Shown piece after piece: positions 1-10,732 of a stretch of 48,088 bases of DNA. How positions within the stretch are numbered: position 1 is the first letter of the stretch; each line of letters starts with the position of its first letter. The stretch is from Comamonadaceae bacterium PBBC2 (GTDB lineage: Bacteria > Pseudomonadota > Gammaproteobacteria > Burkholderiales > Burkholderiaceae_C): assembly GCA_002255935.1 (NCBI GenBank), contig NKIO01000021.1:1-48088 (forward strand). Reading direction: 5' to 3'. The position numbers were made by a program, and so were the translations under genes. The notes below the pieces were generated by a model. It worked only from the letters and a program-made list of their open reading frames with translations, had not been told where the DNA came from and searched no databases.

Positions 1-28
1 TGTCGGACCTGAAGGAGCCGACCTGCGG
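1..28. repeat. REP family A half-element (partial, at window edge)
   Basis: The first bases read as a degenerate copy of the inverted half of the GTAG-headed palindrome found elsewhere in the window (core GTCGG-A-GCTGAAG-CTCCGACC). It lies just downstream of the DUF455 gene, the usual position for these elements. Its partner half, if any, lies outside the window. Confidence 0.55.
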
Positions 29-36
29 GCATGGGG

Positions 37-813
37 TCAGCTCAGAGCGTCCAATTCCGCTTCTTCAAAACCAGCCAACCGCCTGGCGCTCATGTTGAAA
101 GGCGGACGCAGTTTGGGGGCGTCGTATTGCGCGATCAGCTCGGCGTAGGTCGTTACTGGGTCGAGGCCACGCTGCGCGCACAGTAAGCGGTACCAACGGT
201 TGCCCGCGGCCACATGGCCGATCTCTTCTTCCAAAATGATGTCCAAAATCTTGCCGCCTTCGTGGTCGCCTGCGCTGACCAGCTTGTTTTTGACGCCCGG
301 CGAGGCGTCCAAGCCCCGCGCCTCCATGGTGCGCGGCACGATGCCGATGCGGGCCAGCACATCGCCCTGGGTGCGTTCGGCCATGTCCCACAAAGAGTTG
401 TGCGCCGGAAAGTCGCCATAGTCGTAACCCATGCCCACCAGATGGTTGCGCAGTAAGGTGAAGTGCTTGGCTTCCTCTTGGGCAATGCGCACCCAGTCGG
501 TGTAAAACGCCTCGGGCATGCCGGCAAAACGCCACACCACGTCCAGCGCGAGGTCGATGGCGTTGAGCTCGATGTGCGTGATCGAATGCAGCAAGATGGC
601 TCGGCCTTCGGGGGTGGTGAGCGACTTGGCCTTGATGTGGGTGTGCGGCAGCAACTCGGGGCGGGCAGGGCGGCCTGGGCTTTGACGGGGCGCTTGCAAG
701 GCTTCTTGTGCACGCACAGGCATGCGCAAGTCCAGGGCCAAAGTGGCCTCGGCTTTTTTCACAGGGTCGGCTTCGGCCCAAGGCCCCAGGGCAGCAATTC
801 GCAAAGAAGACAT
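37..813 (-). CDS. DUF455 family ferritin-like protein
   Basis: The product has 258 residues. It matches the DUF455 family, a ferritin-like helical bundle of unknown substrate. The sequence carries paired acidic/His helices typical of di-metal carboxylate proteins: ITHIELNAIDLALD, then AQEEAKHFTLL, then a later ILEEEIGHVAAG, which would supply the Glu and His metal ligands. I chose the ATG at 811-813; a TTG three codons upstream is also open but has no better ribosome site. The gene is divergent from the gamma-carbonic anhydrase gene. Family membership is clear from the motif pattern. Metal binding is inferred, and the reaction is unknown. Confidence 0.85.
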   Translation of the reverse strand: MSSLRIAALGPWAEADPVKKAEATLALDLRMPVRAQEALQAPRQSPGRPARPELLPHTHIKAKSLTTPEGRAILLHSITHIELNAIDLALDVVWRFAGMPEAFYTDWVRIAQEEAKHFTLLRNHLVGMGYDYGDFPAHNSLWDMAERTQGDVLARIGIVPRTMEARGLDASPGVKNKLVSAGDHEGGKILDIILEEEIGHVAAGNRWYRLLCAQRGLDPVTTYAELIAQYDAPKLRPPFNMSARRLAGFEEAELDALS

Positions 814-911
814 GCGTGGCAAGAAGAGATCGGCACAATGGGTTTCCCGTCAAAAATCCAGTGTTCTGAGGACATGACGGTGCGTGGGCCCAAGCAACAG
901 CCTTGAGCCTC

Positions 912-925
912 CCTACAATTGTAGG
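912..925. promoter_or_regulatory. Perfect 14-bp palindrome with embedded -10 box (TACAAT)
   Basis: The sequence CCTACAATTGTAGG is a perfect palindrome in the gap between the divergent DUF455 and carbonic anhydrase genes. It contains TACAAT (914-919), a frequent -10 form in this window (compare 16469-16474). Because it is symmetric it offers a -10 on either strand. It could be a bidirectional promoter core or an operator; I see no clear -35 hexamer. Confidence 0.4.
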
Positions 926-959
926 TTTTGCCCAACCGATCACCCCACAGGAGACCCCC

Positions 960-1484
960 ATGGCCATTTACCAACTCGATGCACACACGCCCGAAGTGGC
1001 CGATTCCGCTTGGGTCGCCGACTCGGCACAGGTCATGGGTGCGGTCAAGATCGCCAAAGACGCCAGCGTCTGGTTTGGGGTCACCATCCGCGGTGACACC
1101 GAAACCATCGAGATCGGCGAAGGCAGCAACATCCAGGACGGCAGCGTGATGCACGCCGACCACGGCAAGCCGATCAATGTTGGCAAGCACGTCACGGTGG
1201 GCCACATGGTCATGCTGCACGGCTGCACCATCGGCGACGAGTCCTTGATCGGCATTGGCGCGGTGGTGCTCAATGGCGCCAAGATTGGCAAAAATTGCCT
1301 GGTGGGCGCAGGCTCCTTGGTGACCGAGGGCAAAGAGTTTCCCGATGGCTCCATGATCATGGGCACGCCTGCCAAGGTGGTGCGCGAATTGAGCCCCGAG
1401 CAGATTGAAGGCCTGCGCCAAAGCGCACGTCATTACGTTGAAAACGCGCAGCGTTTCAAAGCTGGTTTGAAAAAAATCGCTTGA
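960..1484 (+). CDS. Gamma-class carbonic anhydrase family protein
   Basis: The product has 174 residues and the left-handed beta-helix hexapeptide repeat of the gamma-carbonic anhydrase/YrdA family. Expected zinc-ligand histidines appear in VMHADHG and in GHMVMLHGC, with the family ending [12 protein letters not shown]. YrdA-like homologues bind zinc as trimers in the cytoplasm, but many show little hydratase activity, so CO2/bicarbonate conversion is a family-based guess. I chose the ATG at 960 because CAGGAGA sits just upstream; an in-frame upstream extension lacks family homology. The hslO gene follows after 49 bp on the same strand and is probably co-transcribed. Confidence 0.88.
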   Translation: MAIYQLDAHTPEVADSAWVADSAQVMGAVKIAKDASVWFGVTIRGDTETIEIGEGSNIQDGSVMHADHGKPINVGKHVTVGHMVMLHGCTIGDESLIGIGAVVLNGAKIGKNCLVGAGSLVTEGKEFPDGSMIMGTPAKVVRELSPEQIEGLRQSARHYVENAQRFKAGLKKIA

Positions 1485-1533
1485 GCTTGAACTTTTACTT
1501 TTGAGGATTGGCCGACAGGCCGGTGAATTGACT

Positions 1534-2520
1534 TTGTCCGAACTCCATAAATTCATTTTTGAAGGCCTTCCGGTGCGCGGCATGCTCGTGCGACTGACCG
1601 ATGCCTGGCAAGACATCTTGGCCCGCCGCGCGGCCAACTCCGAAACCGGGGCCTACCCCGCGCCCGTGCGCCAGTTGCTGGGTGAGATGGCGGCTGCCGG
1701 TGTGCTGATGCAAGGCAACATCAAGTTCAACGGCGCCTTGGTCTTGCAGATTTTTGGAGACGGCCCAGTCAAGTTGGGGGTGGTCGAGGTGCAACCCGAT
1801 TTCAGCCTGCGTGCGACGTGTACCCAAGTGGGCGATGTGGCCGAAGACGCCAGCTTGAGCCAGATGGTCAACGTGAACAACCAAGGGCGCTGCGCCATCA
1901 CACTCGACCCGCAAGACCGCCTGCCTGGTCAGCAGCCCTACCAAGGTGTGGTGCCGCTGTTTGGCGACCAAGGGGAGAAGCTGGAGAACATCAGCGAAGT
2001 GCTGGAGCATTACATGTTGCAGTCGGAGCAGCTGGACACCGTGCTGGTGCTGGCGGCCGACGACAAAGTGGCTGCCGGTTTGCTGATCCAGCGCTTGCCG
2101 ATCGAAGGCGAGGGCAATCTGGCCGGTCAGGCCGATTCGGTGGAGCGCGAAGCGGTGCTGGGCCAAAGCGAAGACTTCAGCCGCATTGCGATTCTGACCA
2201 AGAGCCTCAAGCGCGAAGAATTGCTCACGCTGGACGCCGAAACCATCTTGCACCGCCTGTATTGGGAGGAGCCGTTGGCCCGCTTTGAGCCCTTCATCGG
2301 CGAAACCGGCCCCCGCTTTGCCTGCCGTTGCAGCCGTGAGCGCGTGGGCAACATGATCCGCAGCCTGGGCACCGAAGAGGTGGAAAGCATCATCGCCGAG
2401 CGCGGTCAAGTGGATGTGGGCTGCGATTTTTGCGGCGCCGAATACCAGTTCGATCCGGTCGACGCAGCGGGTCTCTTCACGGGCTTGGTGCCAGATCCCT
2501 CAGGCGGCTCGGTTCACTGA
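1534..2520 (+). CDS. hslO: Hsp33 family redox-regulated chaperonin
   Basis: The 328-residue product matches Hsp33 over its whole length, beginning with the family-typical SELHKFIFEGLPVRG. The C-terminal redox switch is intact: Cys264 and Cys266 (CRC) and Cys297 and Cys300 (CDFC) form the four-cysteine zinc site that is oxidised to disulfides to activate holdase activity in the cytoplasm. The start is a TTG at 1534, chosen because family proteins begin M-S-E-L and GGTGA lies about 8 bases upstream. Other in-frame TTG codons at 1501 and 1528 are possible. A REPIN follows the stop codon. Confidence 0.93.
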   Translation: MSELHKFIFEGLPVRGMLVRLTDAWQDILARRAANSETGAYPAPVRQLLGEMAAAGVLMQGNIKFNGALVLQIFGDGPVKLGVVEVQPDFSLRATCTQVGDVAEDASLSQMVNVNNQGRCAITLDPQDRLPGQQPYQGVVPLFGDQGEKLENISEVLEHYMLQSEQLDTVLVLAADDKVAAGLLIQRLPIEGEGNLAGQADSVEREAVLGQSEDFSRIAILTKSLKREELLTLDAETILHRLYWEEPLARFEPFIGETGPRFACRCSRERVGNMIRSLGTEEVESIIAERGQVDVGCDFCGAEYQFDPVDAAGLFTGLVPDPSGGSVH

Positions 2521-2528
2521 TCCAACGA

Positions 2529-2598
2529 TAGGTCGGTGGCTTTAGCCCCGACAAATGCATGAGCATCAACCCGTGTCGGCGCTGAAGCGCCGATCTAC
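2529..2598. repeat. REPIN, family A (inverted pair of GTAG-headed palindromes)
   Basis: Left half 2529-2552 and right half 2574-2598 are two imperfect palindromes in opposite orientation, separated by about 20 bp. They sit between convergent hslO and the nadR-like gene, where they may also end transcription. The right half supplies the stop codon (TAG, complement of 2595-2597) of the nadR-like gene. Confidence 0.75.
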
Positions 2599-3266
2599 AA
2601 AGTTGAACGCTGCTTCAGCAAGCCCGTGAACAACTGGTGTTCGCACTCGGGGTCGCTGCACTCGTTGCATTGCCACGCGGTGCGCCCCTGATTGATGGCA
2701 AATTGGCCCTGCTCGCGCAGCTGCCGCGCTTGTTCATCTTCACCTTGCAGACCCAAAGCCAGCAGGGCGTTGTTCAGGCGTTGTGGCCCTTGACCATAGA
2801 CCACGCGGTAATGGATGCCTGAACGCTCCAGCGCTTGGCGCACCAAGGTGTCCACCGGGCCACGCACCTGGGGGCCATCACGCTGCAAACCGTCTGCGAC
2901 CCAGGGCAAGTCCAGTCCCGTCACCAGCGTGATGTCGTAGTGCTTCTGATGCGCCAAGGCCATGGGGTACAGGCTTTCATCGGCAAACAGCATGTGGCTG
3001 TAAACCGCCGTCATCAAGGGCGTGGTGTCCGAGATGACCCAGCCTTGTTGCCCGGCTTGCTCCACCGCCTGCGCCTGCGCTTGGGCGATGCCCAACTGCT
3101 CATGAGGCTTGGGTGTCCGGCCTTCGCGCTCACACCAGGCGCGCAAGACCTCGTCAATGGTGTGTGCCGCGTGACCACGCAAGCGGATCACCTCGGCCAG
3201 TGTTTGCGTGAGGGACGATTTGCCGGTGCTTTCCGCGCCCACGATGGCGATGCGCAATGGCGTCAT
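2595..3266 (-). CDS. NadR-type ribosylnicotinamide kinase (AAA ATPase domain)
   Basis: The 223-residue product corresponds to the kinase domain of NadR: a P-loop (GAESTGKSS, about residues 9-17) and a conserved VISDTTPLMTAVYSHMLF segment. It would phosphorylate nicotinamide riboside to NMN in the cytoplasm. It lacks the N-terminal HTH repressor and the NMN adenylyltransferase domains of enterobacterial NadR. The start ATG at 3266 overlaps the pnuC stop by 4 bp, so transporter and kinase are translationally coupled; an in-frame upstream extension only shadows pnuC. The C-terminus carries a C-X2-C-X4-C-X-H cluster (Cys201, 204, 209, His211), which is unusual for the family and may bind metal. 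The stop codon lies inside a REP element. Confidence 0.85.
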   Translation of the reverse strand: MTPLRIAIVGAESTGKSSLTQTLAEVIRLRGHAAHTIDEVLRAWCEREGRTPKPHEQLGIAQAQAQAVEQAGQQGWVISDTTPLMTAVYSHMLFADESLYPMALAHQKHYDITLVTGLDLPWVADGLQRDGPQVRGPVDTLVRQALERSGIHYRVVYGQGPQRLNNALLALGLQGEDEQARQLREQGQFAINQGRTAWQCNECSDPECEHQLFTGLLKQRSTL

Positions 3267-3832
3267 GACGAGGCCTTCATGCGCACTTGCCAAGCTCGCC
3301 AGCCCCACACGCTCATGAGCGCGAACAAACCGTACAGCAGGCAGGTCAGCCACAGCCCTTTGTAGGCAAAAAGCGCGACGCTGATCACATTGACCACCAG
3401 CCAGACCAGCCAGTTTTCGATGAATTTGCGGCCCAGCAACACCTGCCCGACCAGGCTCAATGCGGTGGGCAAGGCATCGCCCCAAGCCACATCGCTGTCG
3501 GTGAAATGTTGCAGCAACAGGGCCAGCGCAGGCCAAAGCGTCAGTGAGGCGATGGCGACCCCAGTCCAGCCGCGTCGGGACAAGCGCTGTATGACCAATG
3601 TCGGTTGGGCGTCATCGCCCGTGCGAAGCCACTGCCACCAACCCCACATGGCCAGTGCGACGAAGACCAGCTGCAAAGCCGCTTCGCCGTACAGCAGGCT
3701 GTCTTTGAAAACGAAAAAATAGAGGAGAGAGCTGATGATGGCCAAGGGCCAGCTCCAGTGCAGCTCGCGGATGCTGCAGACCACCATCACCAAGCCCAGC
3801 ACAAAGCCGGCGATCTCGGTGGGGGACATCAT
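3263..3832 (-). CDS. pnuC: Nicotinamide riboside transporter PnuC
   Basis: The 189-residue product is a multi-pass inner-membrane protein of the PnuC family with about seven hydrophobic segments, including the aromatic LAMWGWWQW motif and the C-terminal ENWLVWLVVNVISVALF segment typical of the family. PnuC facilitates uptake of nicotinamide riboside. Uptake is driven by phosphorylation inside the cell, here probably by the kinase encoded directly downstream with a 4-bp overlap. The start ATG overlaps the ftsB stop in an ATGA arrangement; a second ATG follows immediately. It is expressed as part of the pyrG-to-nadR operon. Confidence 0.9.
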   Translation of the reverse strand: MMSPTEIAGFVLGLVMVVCSIRELHWSWPLAIISSLLYFFVFKDSLLYGEAALQLVFVALAMWGWWQWLRTGDDAQPTLVIQRLSRRGWTGVAIASLTLWPALALLLQHFTDSDVAWGDALPTALSLVGQVLLGRKFIENWLVWLVVNVISVALFAYKGLWLTCLLYGLFALMSVWGWRAWQVRMKASS

Positions 3833-4104
3833 TTGGCGATCTGAACGAAGATTTCGTTGGCTTTGACCATGCCCAACTCTTGCCGTGCGCGTTCTTCCAC
3901 CATGCTCAGACCTTCTTTGAGGTCATTGACCTCGGCATTGAGCTGCTCGTTGGTGCGGCGGGCTTCCTCGTTGGAAGCCTTTTGTGCCTGAAGGTCACGC
4001 TCGAGCTTGGCCACATTGGGCAAACTGCCCCGCCCGAACCACAACTGCGCATTCACGATCGCCAACAAGGCGATCAGCACGATGGGGACGAGGCGGTTGC
4101 CCAT
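3829..4104 (-). CDS. ftsB: Cell division protein FtsB
   Basis: The 91-residue product has one N-terminal transmembrane segment (RLVPIVLIALLAIVNAQLW), then a coiled coil (about residues 30-75) ending in ERARQELGMVKANEIF, the hallmark of FtsB. FtsB is a bitopic inner-membrane protein that joins FtsL and FtsQ in the divisome. The gene lies 6 bp after eno, the standard neighbourhood in proteobacteria, and overlaps pnuC by 4 bp. Confidence 0.93.
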   Translation of the reverse strand: MGNRLVPIVLIALLAIVNAQLWFGRGSLPNVAKLERDLQAQKASNEEARRTNEQLNAEVNDLKEGLSMVEERARQELGMVKANEIFVQIAK

Positions 4105-4110
4105 GTTGTT

Positions 4111-5409
<1,299 letters not shown>

Positions 5410-5428
5410 TCAATGGAAAAATAAAACT

Positions 5429-5716
5429 TTACAGACCTTCGACCACGACCATGCGCATGATGGCCGCACCGGCTCGGGCTTCGCGGGCTTTGAGGTATTC
5501 GGGCACTTCATAAAAGGCCTTGGCCGCTTCAAAGGTCGGGAATTTCAAAATCACGATGCGCTCGGGCGACCAGTCGCCTTCCAGCACTTCCACCTTGCCG
5601 CCCCGCACGCAGACTTCGGCGCCGGTGGCCTGCATCGCGGCAGTCGACCACTTTTTGTACTCTTCGTACTGGGTCGGGTTGGTCACTTGGACGTTGGCGA
5701 TGATATAGCCGCTCAT
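5429..5716 (-). CDS. DUF1330 family protein
   Basis: The 95-residue product matches DUF1330, a small dimeric alpha-beta barrel (ferredoxin-like) fold. It has the typical start [21 protein letters not shown] and the central [22 protein letters not shown]. No enzymatic reaction is established for the family. The start codon overlaps the kdsA stop by 4 bp, so it is translationally coupled inside the pyrG-kdsA-eno operon. Confidence 0.87.
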   Translation of the reverse strand: MSGYIIANVQVTNPTQYEEYKKWSTAAMQATGAEVCVRGGKVEVLEGDWSPERIVILKFPTFEAAKAFYEVPEYLKAREARAGAAIMRMVVVEGL

Positions 5717-6567
5717 GCGAAGTTGTCCTCGAGGAAGGGGTTCTTTTTGGTGACGGAATCGAGCTGAACCAGCGTCTCCAGCAGGGCTTTCATTTTGCCC
5801 AGTGGCACCGCGTTGGGGCCATCCGACCAGGCCTCGGCGGGCTTGGGGTGGGTTTCCATGAAGAGACCCGCCACACCCGCGGCCACGCCAGCGCGGGCCA
5901 GCACCGGCACCATCTCGCGGGCACCGCCGCTGCTGGTGCCTTGGCCTCCGGGCTTTTGCACCGAGTGGGTCACGTCAAACACCACCGGTGCGCCGGTTTT
6001 GCGCATTTCGGCCAGGCTCGACATGTCGGCCACGAGGTTGTTGTAGCCAAAGCTCACGCCGCGCTCGCAGGCCAAGAAGTTGTCTTCGGACAAGCCGACT
6101 TCGCGGGCGGCGCTGCGGGCCTTGTCGATGACGTTTTTCATGTCCCAAGGGGCCAAAAATTGGCCCTTCTTGATGTTCACCGGCTTGCCCGATTGCGCTA
6201 CAGCGCGGATGAAGTCGGTCTGGCGGCACAAAAAGGCCGGGGTTTGCAACACATCGACCACGCTGGCCACGGCCAAGACCTGCGACTCGTCGTGCACATC
6301 GGTGAGGATGGGCACGCCAATTTGGCGTCGCACTTCGTCAAGGATTTTCAGACCCGCGTCGATGCCCACACCGCGCTGGGTGTTGCCCGAAGACCGGTTG
6401 GCCTTGTCAAAGGAGCCCTTGTAGATCAAGGGGATGCCCAGACCCGCGCAGATTTCCTTGAGCTGACCGGCCACATCGATGGACATTTCCAGGCCTTCGA
6501 TGGAGCAGGTGCCCGCGATCAGGAAGAAGGGTTGGTGCAAGCCAACGTCAAATCCGCAGAGTTTCAT
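5713..6567 (-). CDS. kdsA: 3-deoxy-8-phosphooctulonate synthase (KDO-8-P synthase)
   Basis: The 284-residue product condenses phosphoenolpyruvate with arabinose 5-phosphate to give KDO-8-phosphate for lipopolysaccharide inner core. Family motifs include [30 protein letters not shown] and [13 protein letters not shown]. At the position where metal-independent enzymes such as E. coli KdsA have Asn (GMNVLES), this protein has Cys21 (AGTCSIE), as in the metal-dependent class. Metal dependence is therefore inferred from that residue. It lies 18 bp after pyrG and overlaps DUF1330. Confidence 0.97.
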   Translation of the reverse strand: MKLCGFDVGLHQPFFLIAGTCSIEGLEMSIDVAGQLKEICAGLGIPLIYKGSFDKANRSSGNTQRGVGIDAGLKILDEVRRQIGVPILTDVHDESQVLAVASVVDVLQTPAFLCRQTDFIRAVAQSGKPVNIKKGQFLAPWDMKNVIDKARSAAREVGLSEDNFLACERGVSFGYNNLVADMSSLAEMRKTGAPVVFDVTHSVQKPGGQGTSSGGAREMVPVLARAGVAAGVAGLFMETHPKPAEAWSDGPNAVPLGKMKALLETLVQLDSVTKKNPFLEDNFA

Positions 6568-6585
6568 GGGGGCTCCTGTGTGGGA

Positions 6586-8295
<1,710 letters not shown>

Positions 8296-8296
8296 C

Positions 8297-8302
8297 TACA
8301 TT
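8297..8302 (+). promoter_or_regulatory. Candidate -10 box of coaBC, implying a leaderless mRNA
   Basis: TACATT ends 7 bp before the coaBC ATG at 8310. If this is the -10, transcription would begin at or next to the start codon. No Shine-Dalgarno sequence precedes the ATG, which fits leaderless initiation. The -35 is not clear. Confidence 0.35.
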
Positions 8303-8309
8303 CCCCGAC

Positions 8310-9521
8310 ATGAGCACATTGGCTGGAAAACACATCGTTCTGGGCTTGTCGGGTGGCATTGCGGCCTTCAAGTCGGCTGAACTCTGCCGCGCCTTGGTCA
8401 AGGCGGGCTGCACGGTACAGGTCGTCATGACCGAGGCGGCCGAGCAATTCATGACCGCAGTCACCATGCAGGCCTTGTCTGGCCGGCCGGTCTACACCTC
8501 GCAGTGGGACAGCCGTGAAGCCAACAACATGGCGCACATCAATTTGAGCCGTGAGGCTGACGCCATTGTGGTGGCGCCTGCCAGTGCGGATTTCATGGCC
8601 AAACTGCTGCACGGCCGCGCCGATGAACTGCTCAGCCTCATGTGCCTGGCGCGGCCGCTGGACAAGGTGCCCTTGATCGTGGCCCCGGCCATGAACCGCG
8701 AAATGTGGGCCAATCCCGCGACCCAACGCAATGTGGCGCAGCTCAAAGCCGACGGCATCCATGTGCTGGACGTGGGGCAGGGCGATCAGGCTTGCGGCGA
8801 AACAGGCGATGGCCGCATGCTCGAAGCCGAAGAAATTTTGGAAGATTTGGTGGCGTTTTTTGCGCCCAAAACCATGGTGGGCCAGCAAGTGCTGGTCACA
8901 GCAGGGCCCACTTACGAGGCGATTGATCCGGTGCGCGGCATCACCAATTTGTCGAGCGGAAAAATGGGCTTTGCCATTGCCCGTGCGGCCCGCATGGCGG
9001 GCGCCCAAGTGACCTTGGTCGCAGGGCCTGTGCATCTGCCCACACCGCGTGGTGTGCAGCGCATCGATGTGCGCTCGGCCCGTCAAATGCTGGAGGCGGT
9101 GCAGGCCCAAGTGGACAAAGCCTCGGTCTTTGTGGCCACCGCCGCTGTGGCCGACTGGCGGCCTGACACGCAGGCCGATCAGAAGATCAAAAAAGACGGC
9201 TCAGGCCAAACCCCTGCGCTCAAGTTTGTAGAAAACCCCGACATCTTGGCCGCGGTGGCGCAGTCCGCCCGAGCCCAATCTGGCGCACTGTTTTGCGTCG
9301 GGTTTGCCGCAGAAAGCCACGATCTGCTGGCCCATGCCACCGCCAAGCGCATCCGCAAGGGCGTGCCGCTGTTGGTGGGCAACATCGGCCCGGCCACCTT
9401 TGGCCAGGACGACAACGCCTTGCTTTTGGTGGACGATGCCGGTGCCCGAGAATTACCGCATGCCAGCAAGCAGGCCTTGGCCGAGCAACTCGTCGCAGAC
9501 ATTGCCCGCCGTTTGAAATGA
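8310..9521 (+). CDS. coaBC: Bifunctional phosphopantothenoylcysteine decarboxylase/phosphopantothenate-cysteine ligase
   Basis: The 403-residue product catalyses two steps of coenzyme A synthesis. The N-terminal flavin-dependent CoaC domain (about 1-190) shows the active His75 (NNMAHINLS), the PAMNREMW motif and Cys162 in [10 protein letters not shown]. The C-terminal CoaB ligase domain shows [24 protein letters not shown], the AAVADWRP segment and the KIKKDGSG motif. It is divergent from pyrG, with dut downstream. Confidence 0.97.
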   Translation: MSTLAGKHIVLGLSGGIAAFKSAELCRALVKAGCTVQVVMTEAAEQFMTAVTMQALSGRPVYTSQWDSREANNMAHINLSREADAIVVAPASADFMAKLLHGRADELLSLMCLARPLDKVPLIVAPAMNREMWANPATQRNVAQLKADGIHVLDVGQGDQACGETGDGRMLEAEEILEDLVAFFAPKTMVGQQVLVTAGPTYEAIDPVRGITNLSSGKMGFAIARAARMAGAQVTLVAGPVHLPTPRGVQRIDVRSARQMLEAVQAQVDKASVFVATAAVADWRPDTQADQKIKKDGSGQTPALKFVENPDILAAVAQSARAQSGALFCVGFAAESHDLLAHATAKRIRKGVPLLVGNIGPATFGQDDNALLLVDDAGARELPHASKQALAEQLVADIARRLK

Positions 9522-9573
9522 TTCTTCAGTGCGGCATGGTCTGATGGGCCATGCGCTTCAATTTGGACCACCC

Positions 9574-10023
9574 ATGAACATCGACCTCAAAATCATCGAC
9601 GCCCGCATGGCCGAGCAACTGCCCGCCTATGCCACCTCTGGCAGTGCAGGCTTGGACTTGCGTGCTTGCTTGGATGCACCGCTGACCTTGCAGCCCAATG
9701 CCTGGCAGCTGGTGCCCACGGGCATCGCGGTCCACCTGAAAGACCCAGGTTACGCCGCCATGCTGTTGCCCCGTTCGGGTTTGGGCCACAAGCACGGCAT
9801 CGTCTTGGGCAATCTGGTGGGCTTGATTGACAGCGATTACCAGGGTCAGCTGATGGTCAGTGCCTGGAACCGCAGCGATGTGGCCTTCACCATCGAGCCG
9901 ATGGAGCGCATCGCGCAGATGGTGATCGTGCCGGTGGTGCAGGCCACTTTCAATGTGGTGGAAGAATTTGACGCGCCCAGCGAACGCGGTGAGGGCGGTT
10001 ACGGCTCGACCGGCAAAAAATAA
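9574..10023 (+). CDS. dut: Deoxyuridine 5'-triphosphate nucleotidohydrolase (dUTPase)
   Basis: The 149-residue product hydrolyses dUTP to dUMP and pyrophosphate, keeping uracil out of DNA and feeding thymidylate synthesis. All five trimeric dUTPase motifs are present: [30 protein letters not shown] with the catalytic Asp, ERIAQMV, and [10 protein letters not shown]. The start at 9574 fits the family start MNIDLKI; upstream in-frame ATG (9544) and GTG (9529) are less likely. A REPIN follows. Confidence 0.97.
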   Translation: MNIDLKIIDARMAEQLPAYATSGSAGLDLRACLDAPLTLQPNAWQLVPTGIAVHLKDPGYAAMLLPRSGLGHKHGIVLGNLVGLIDSDYQGQLMVSAWNRSDVAFTIEPMERIAQMVIVPVVQATFNVVEEFDAPSERGEGGYGSTGKK

Positions 10024-10040
10024 GTTGTAGCCATAGCCCT

Positions 10041-10110
10041 GTAGGTCGGAGCTTCAGCTCCGACGAGACAATTGTTTGAGGCATGTTGGGGCTCAAGCCA
10101 CCGACCGACC
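10041..10110. repeat. REPIN, family A, between convergent dut and the FKBP gene
   Basis: The left half at 10041-10064 is a perfect palindrome core (GTCGGAGC-TTCA-GCTCCGAC) behind GTAG. The right half at about 10085-10110 is degenerate. It ends 2 bp before the FKBP stop codon and may act as a bidirectional terminator. Confidence 0.72.
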
Positions 10111-10112
10111 AT

Positions 10113-10646
10113 TCAGTGCAGCATGGGCCCCGTGGGTGTGCCTTCATCGCCCACTTCGATTTTGAAAAAACCGGTGCCGCAGCTGCCGCTGCCCACTTCG
10201 GCTTCGGTGGGTTCGCGCACCGATTCCACTTTCAGGCTCAGGCGCAGGGCAATGCCCGACAGCGGGTGGTTGCCATCCAGCACCACGTGTTCGGGGTAGA
10301 TCTCGGTCACGGTGTACAGCACGTTGCGCGGCGCATCGGGGTTGCAGCCTTCGGGCAAGGCGATGCCCTCGATGGTCAGGCCCTCTTCCAGTCCGGCCGG
10401 GAACAGGGCAAGGGGTTCCAGAAACAGCAACTGGTCATCGAAGTCGCCAAAAGCATCTTCAGGCTCCAGGTGCAGATCGACCTTGGCGCCTTTTTCATGA
10501 CCTTGCAGGGCTTCTTCGATTTTGGGCAGCAGGTCTTTGCCGCCAATGAAAAATTCAACGGGCTCGTCGAGGGTGTCCAGCGTTTCGCCCAGTGTGTCTT
10601 TGAGTGTCCAGGTCAGTGCGACCACGGAAGGTGTCTTGATTTCCAT
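10113..10646 (-). CDS. FKBP-type peptidyl-prolyl isomerase, SlyD-like
   Basis: The 177-residue product has the SlyD-type FKBP core: FFIGGKDLLPKIEEALQGHEKGAK, then the inserted-flap region EPEDAFGDFDDQLLFLEP. Such proteins isomerise X-Pro bonds and act as chaperones. The C-terminal tail has only one Cys and one His, not the long metal-binding tail of E. coli SlyD, so a nickel role is not supported. I chose the ATG at 10646; in-frame sequence upstream does not match the family. It is divergent from the ribosomal oxygenase gene. Confidence 0.9.
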   Translation of the reverse strand: MEIKTPSVVALTWTLKDTLGETLDTLDEPVEFFIGGKDLLPKIEEALQGHEKGAKVDLHLEPEDAFGDFDDQLLFLEPLALFPAGLEEGLTIEGIALPEGCNPDAPRNVLYTVTEIYPEHVVLDGNHPLSGIALRLSLKVESVREPTEAEVGSGSCGTGFFKIEVGDEGTPTGPMLH

Positions 10647-10732
10647 AGGACAATTGTCGCAGTTTGGCGAGCCATTTTGGCCGCCTTGGCTTTGAATCGG
10701 TGCCGCTGTGGCGCCCACAACTCCAGCGAAAC

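Noticed and set aside
10113..10646. Nickel-binding SlyD
   Set aside because: The long His/Cys-rich C-terminal tail of nickel-binding SlyD is absent, so only the isomerase call is kept.
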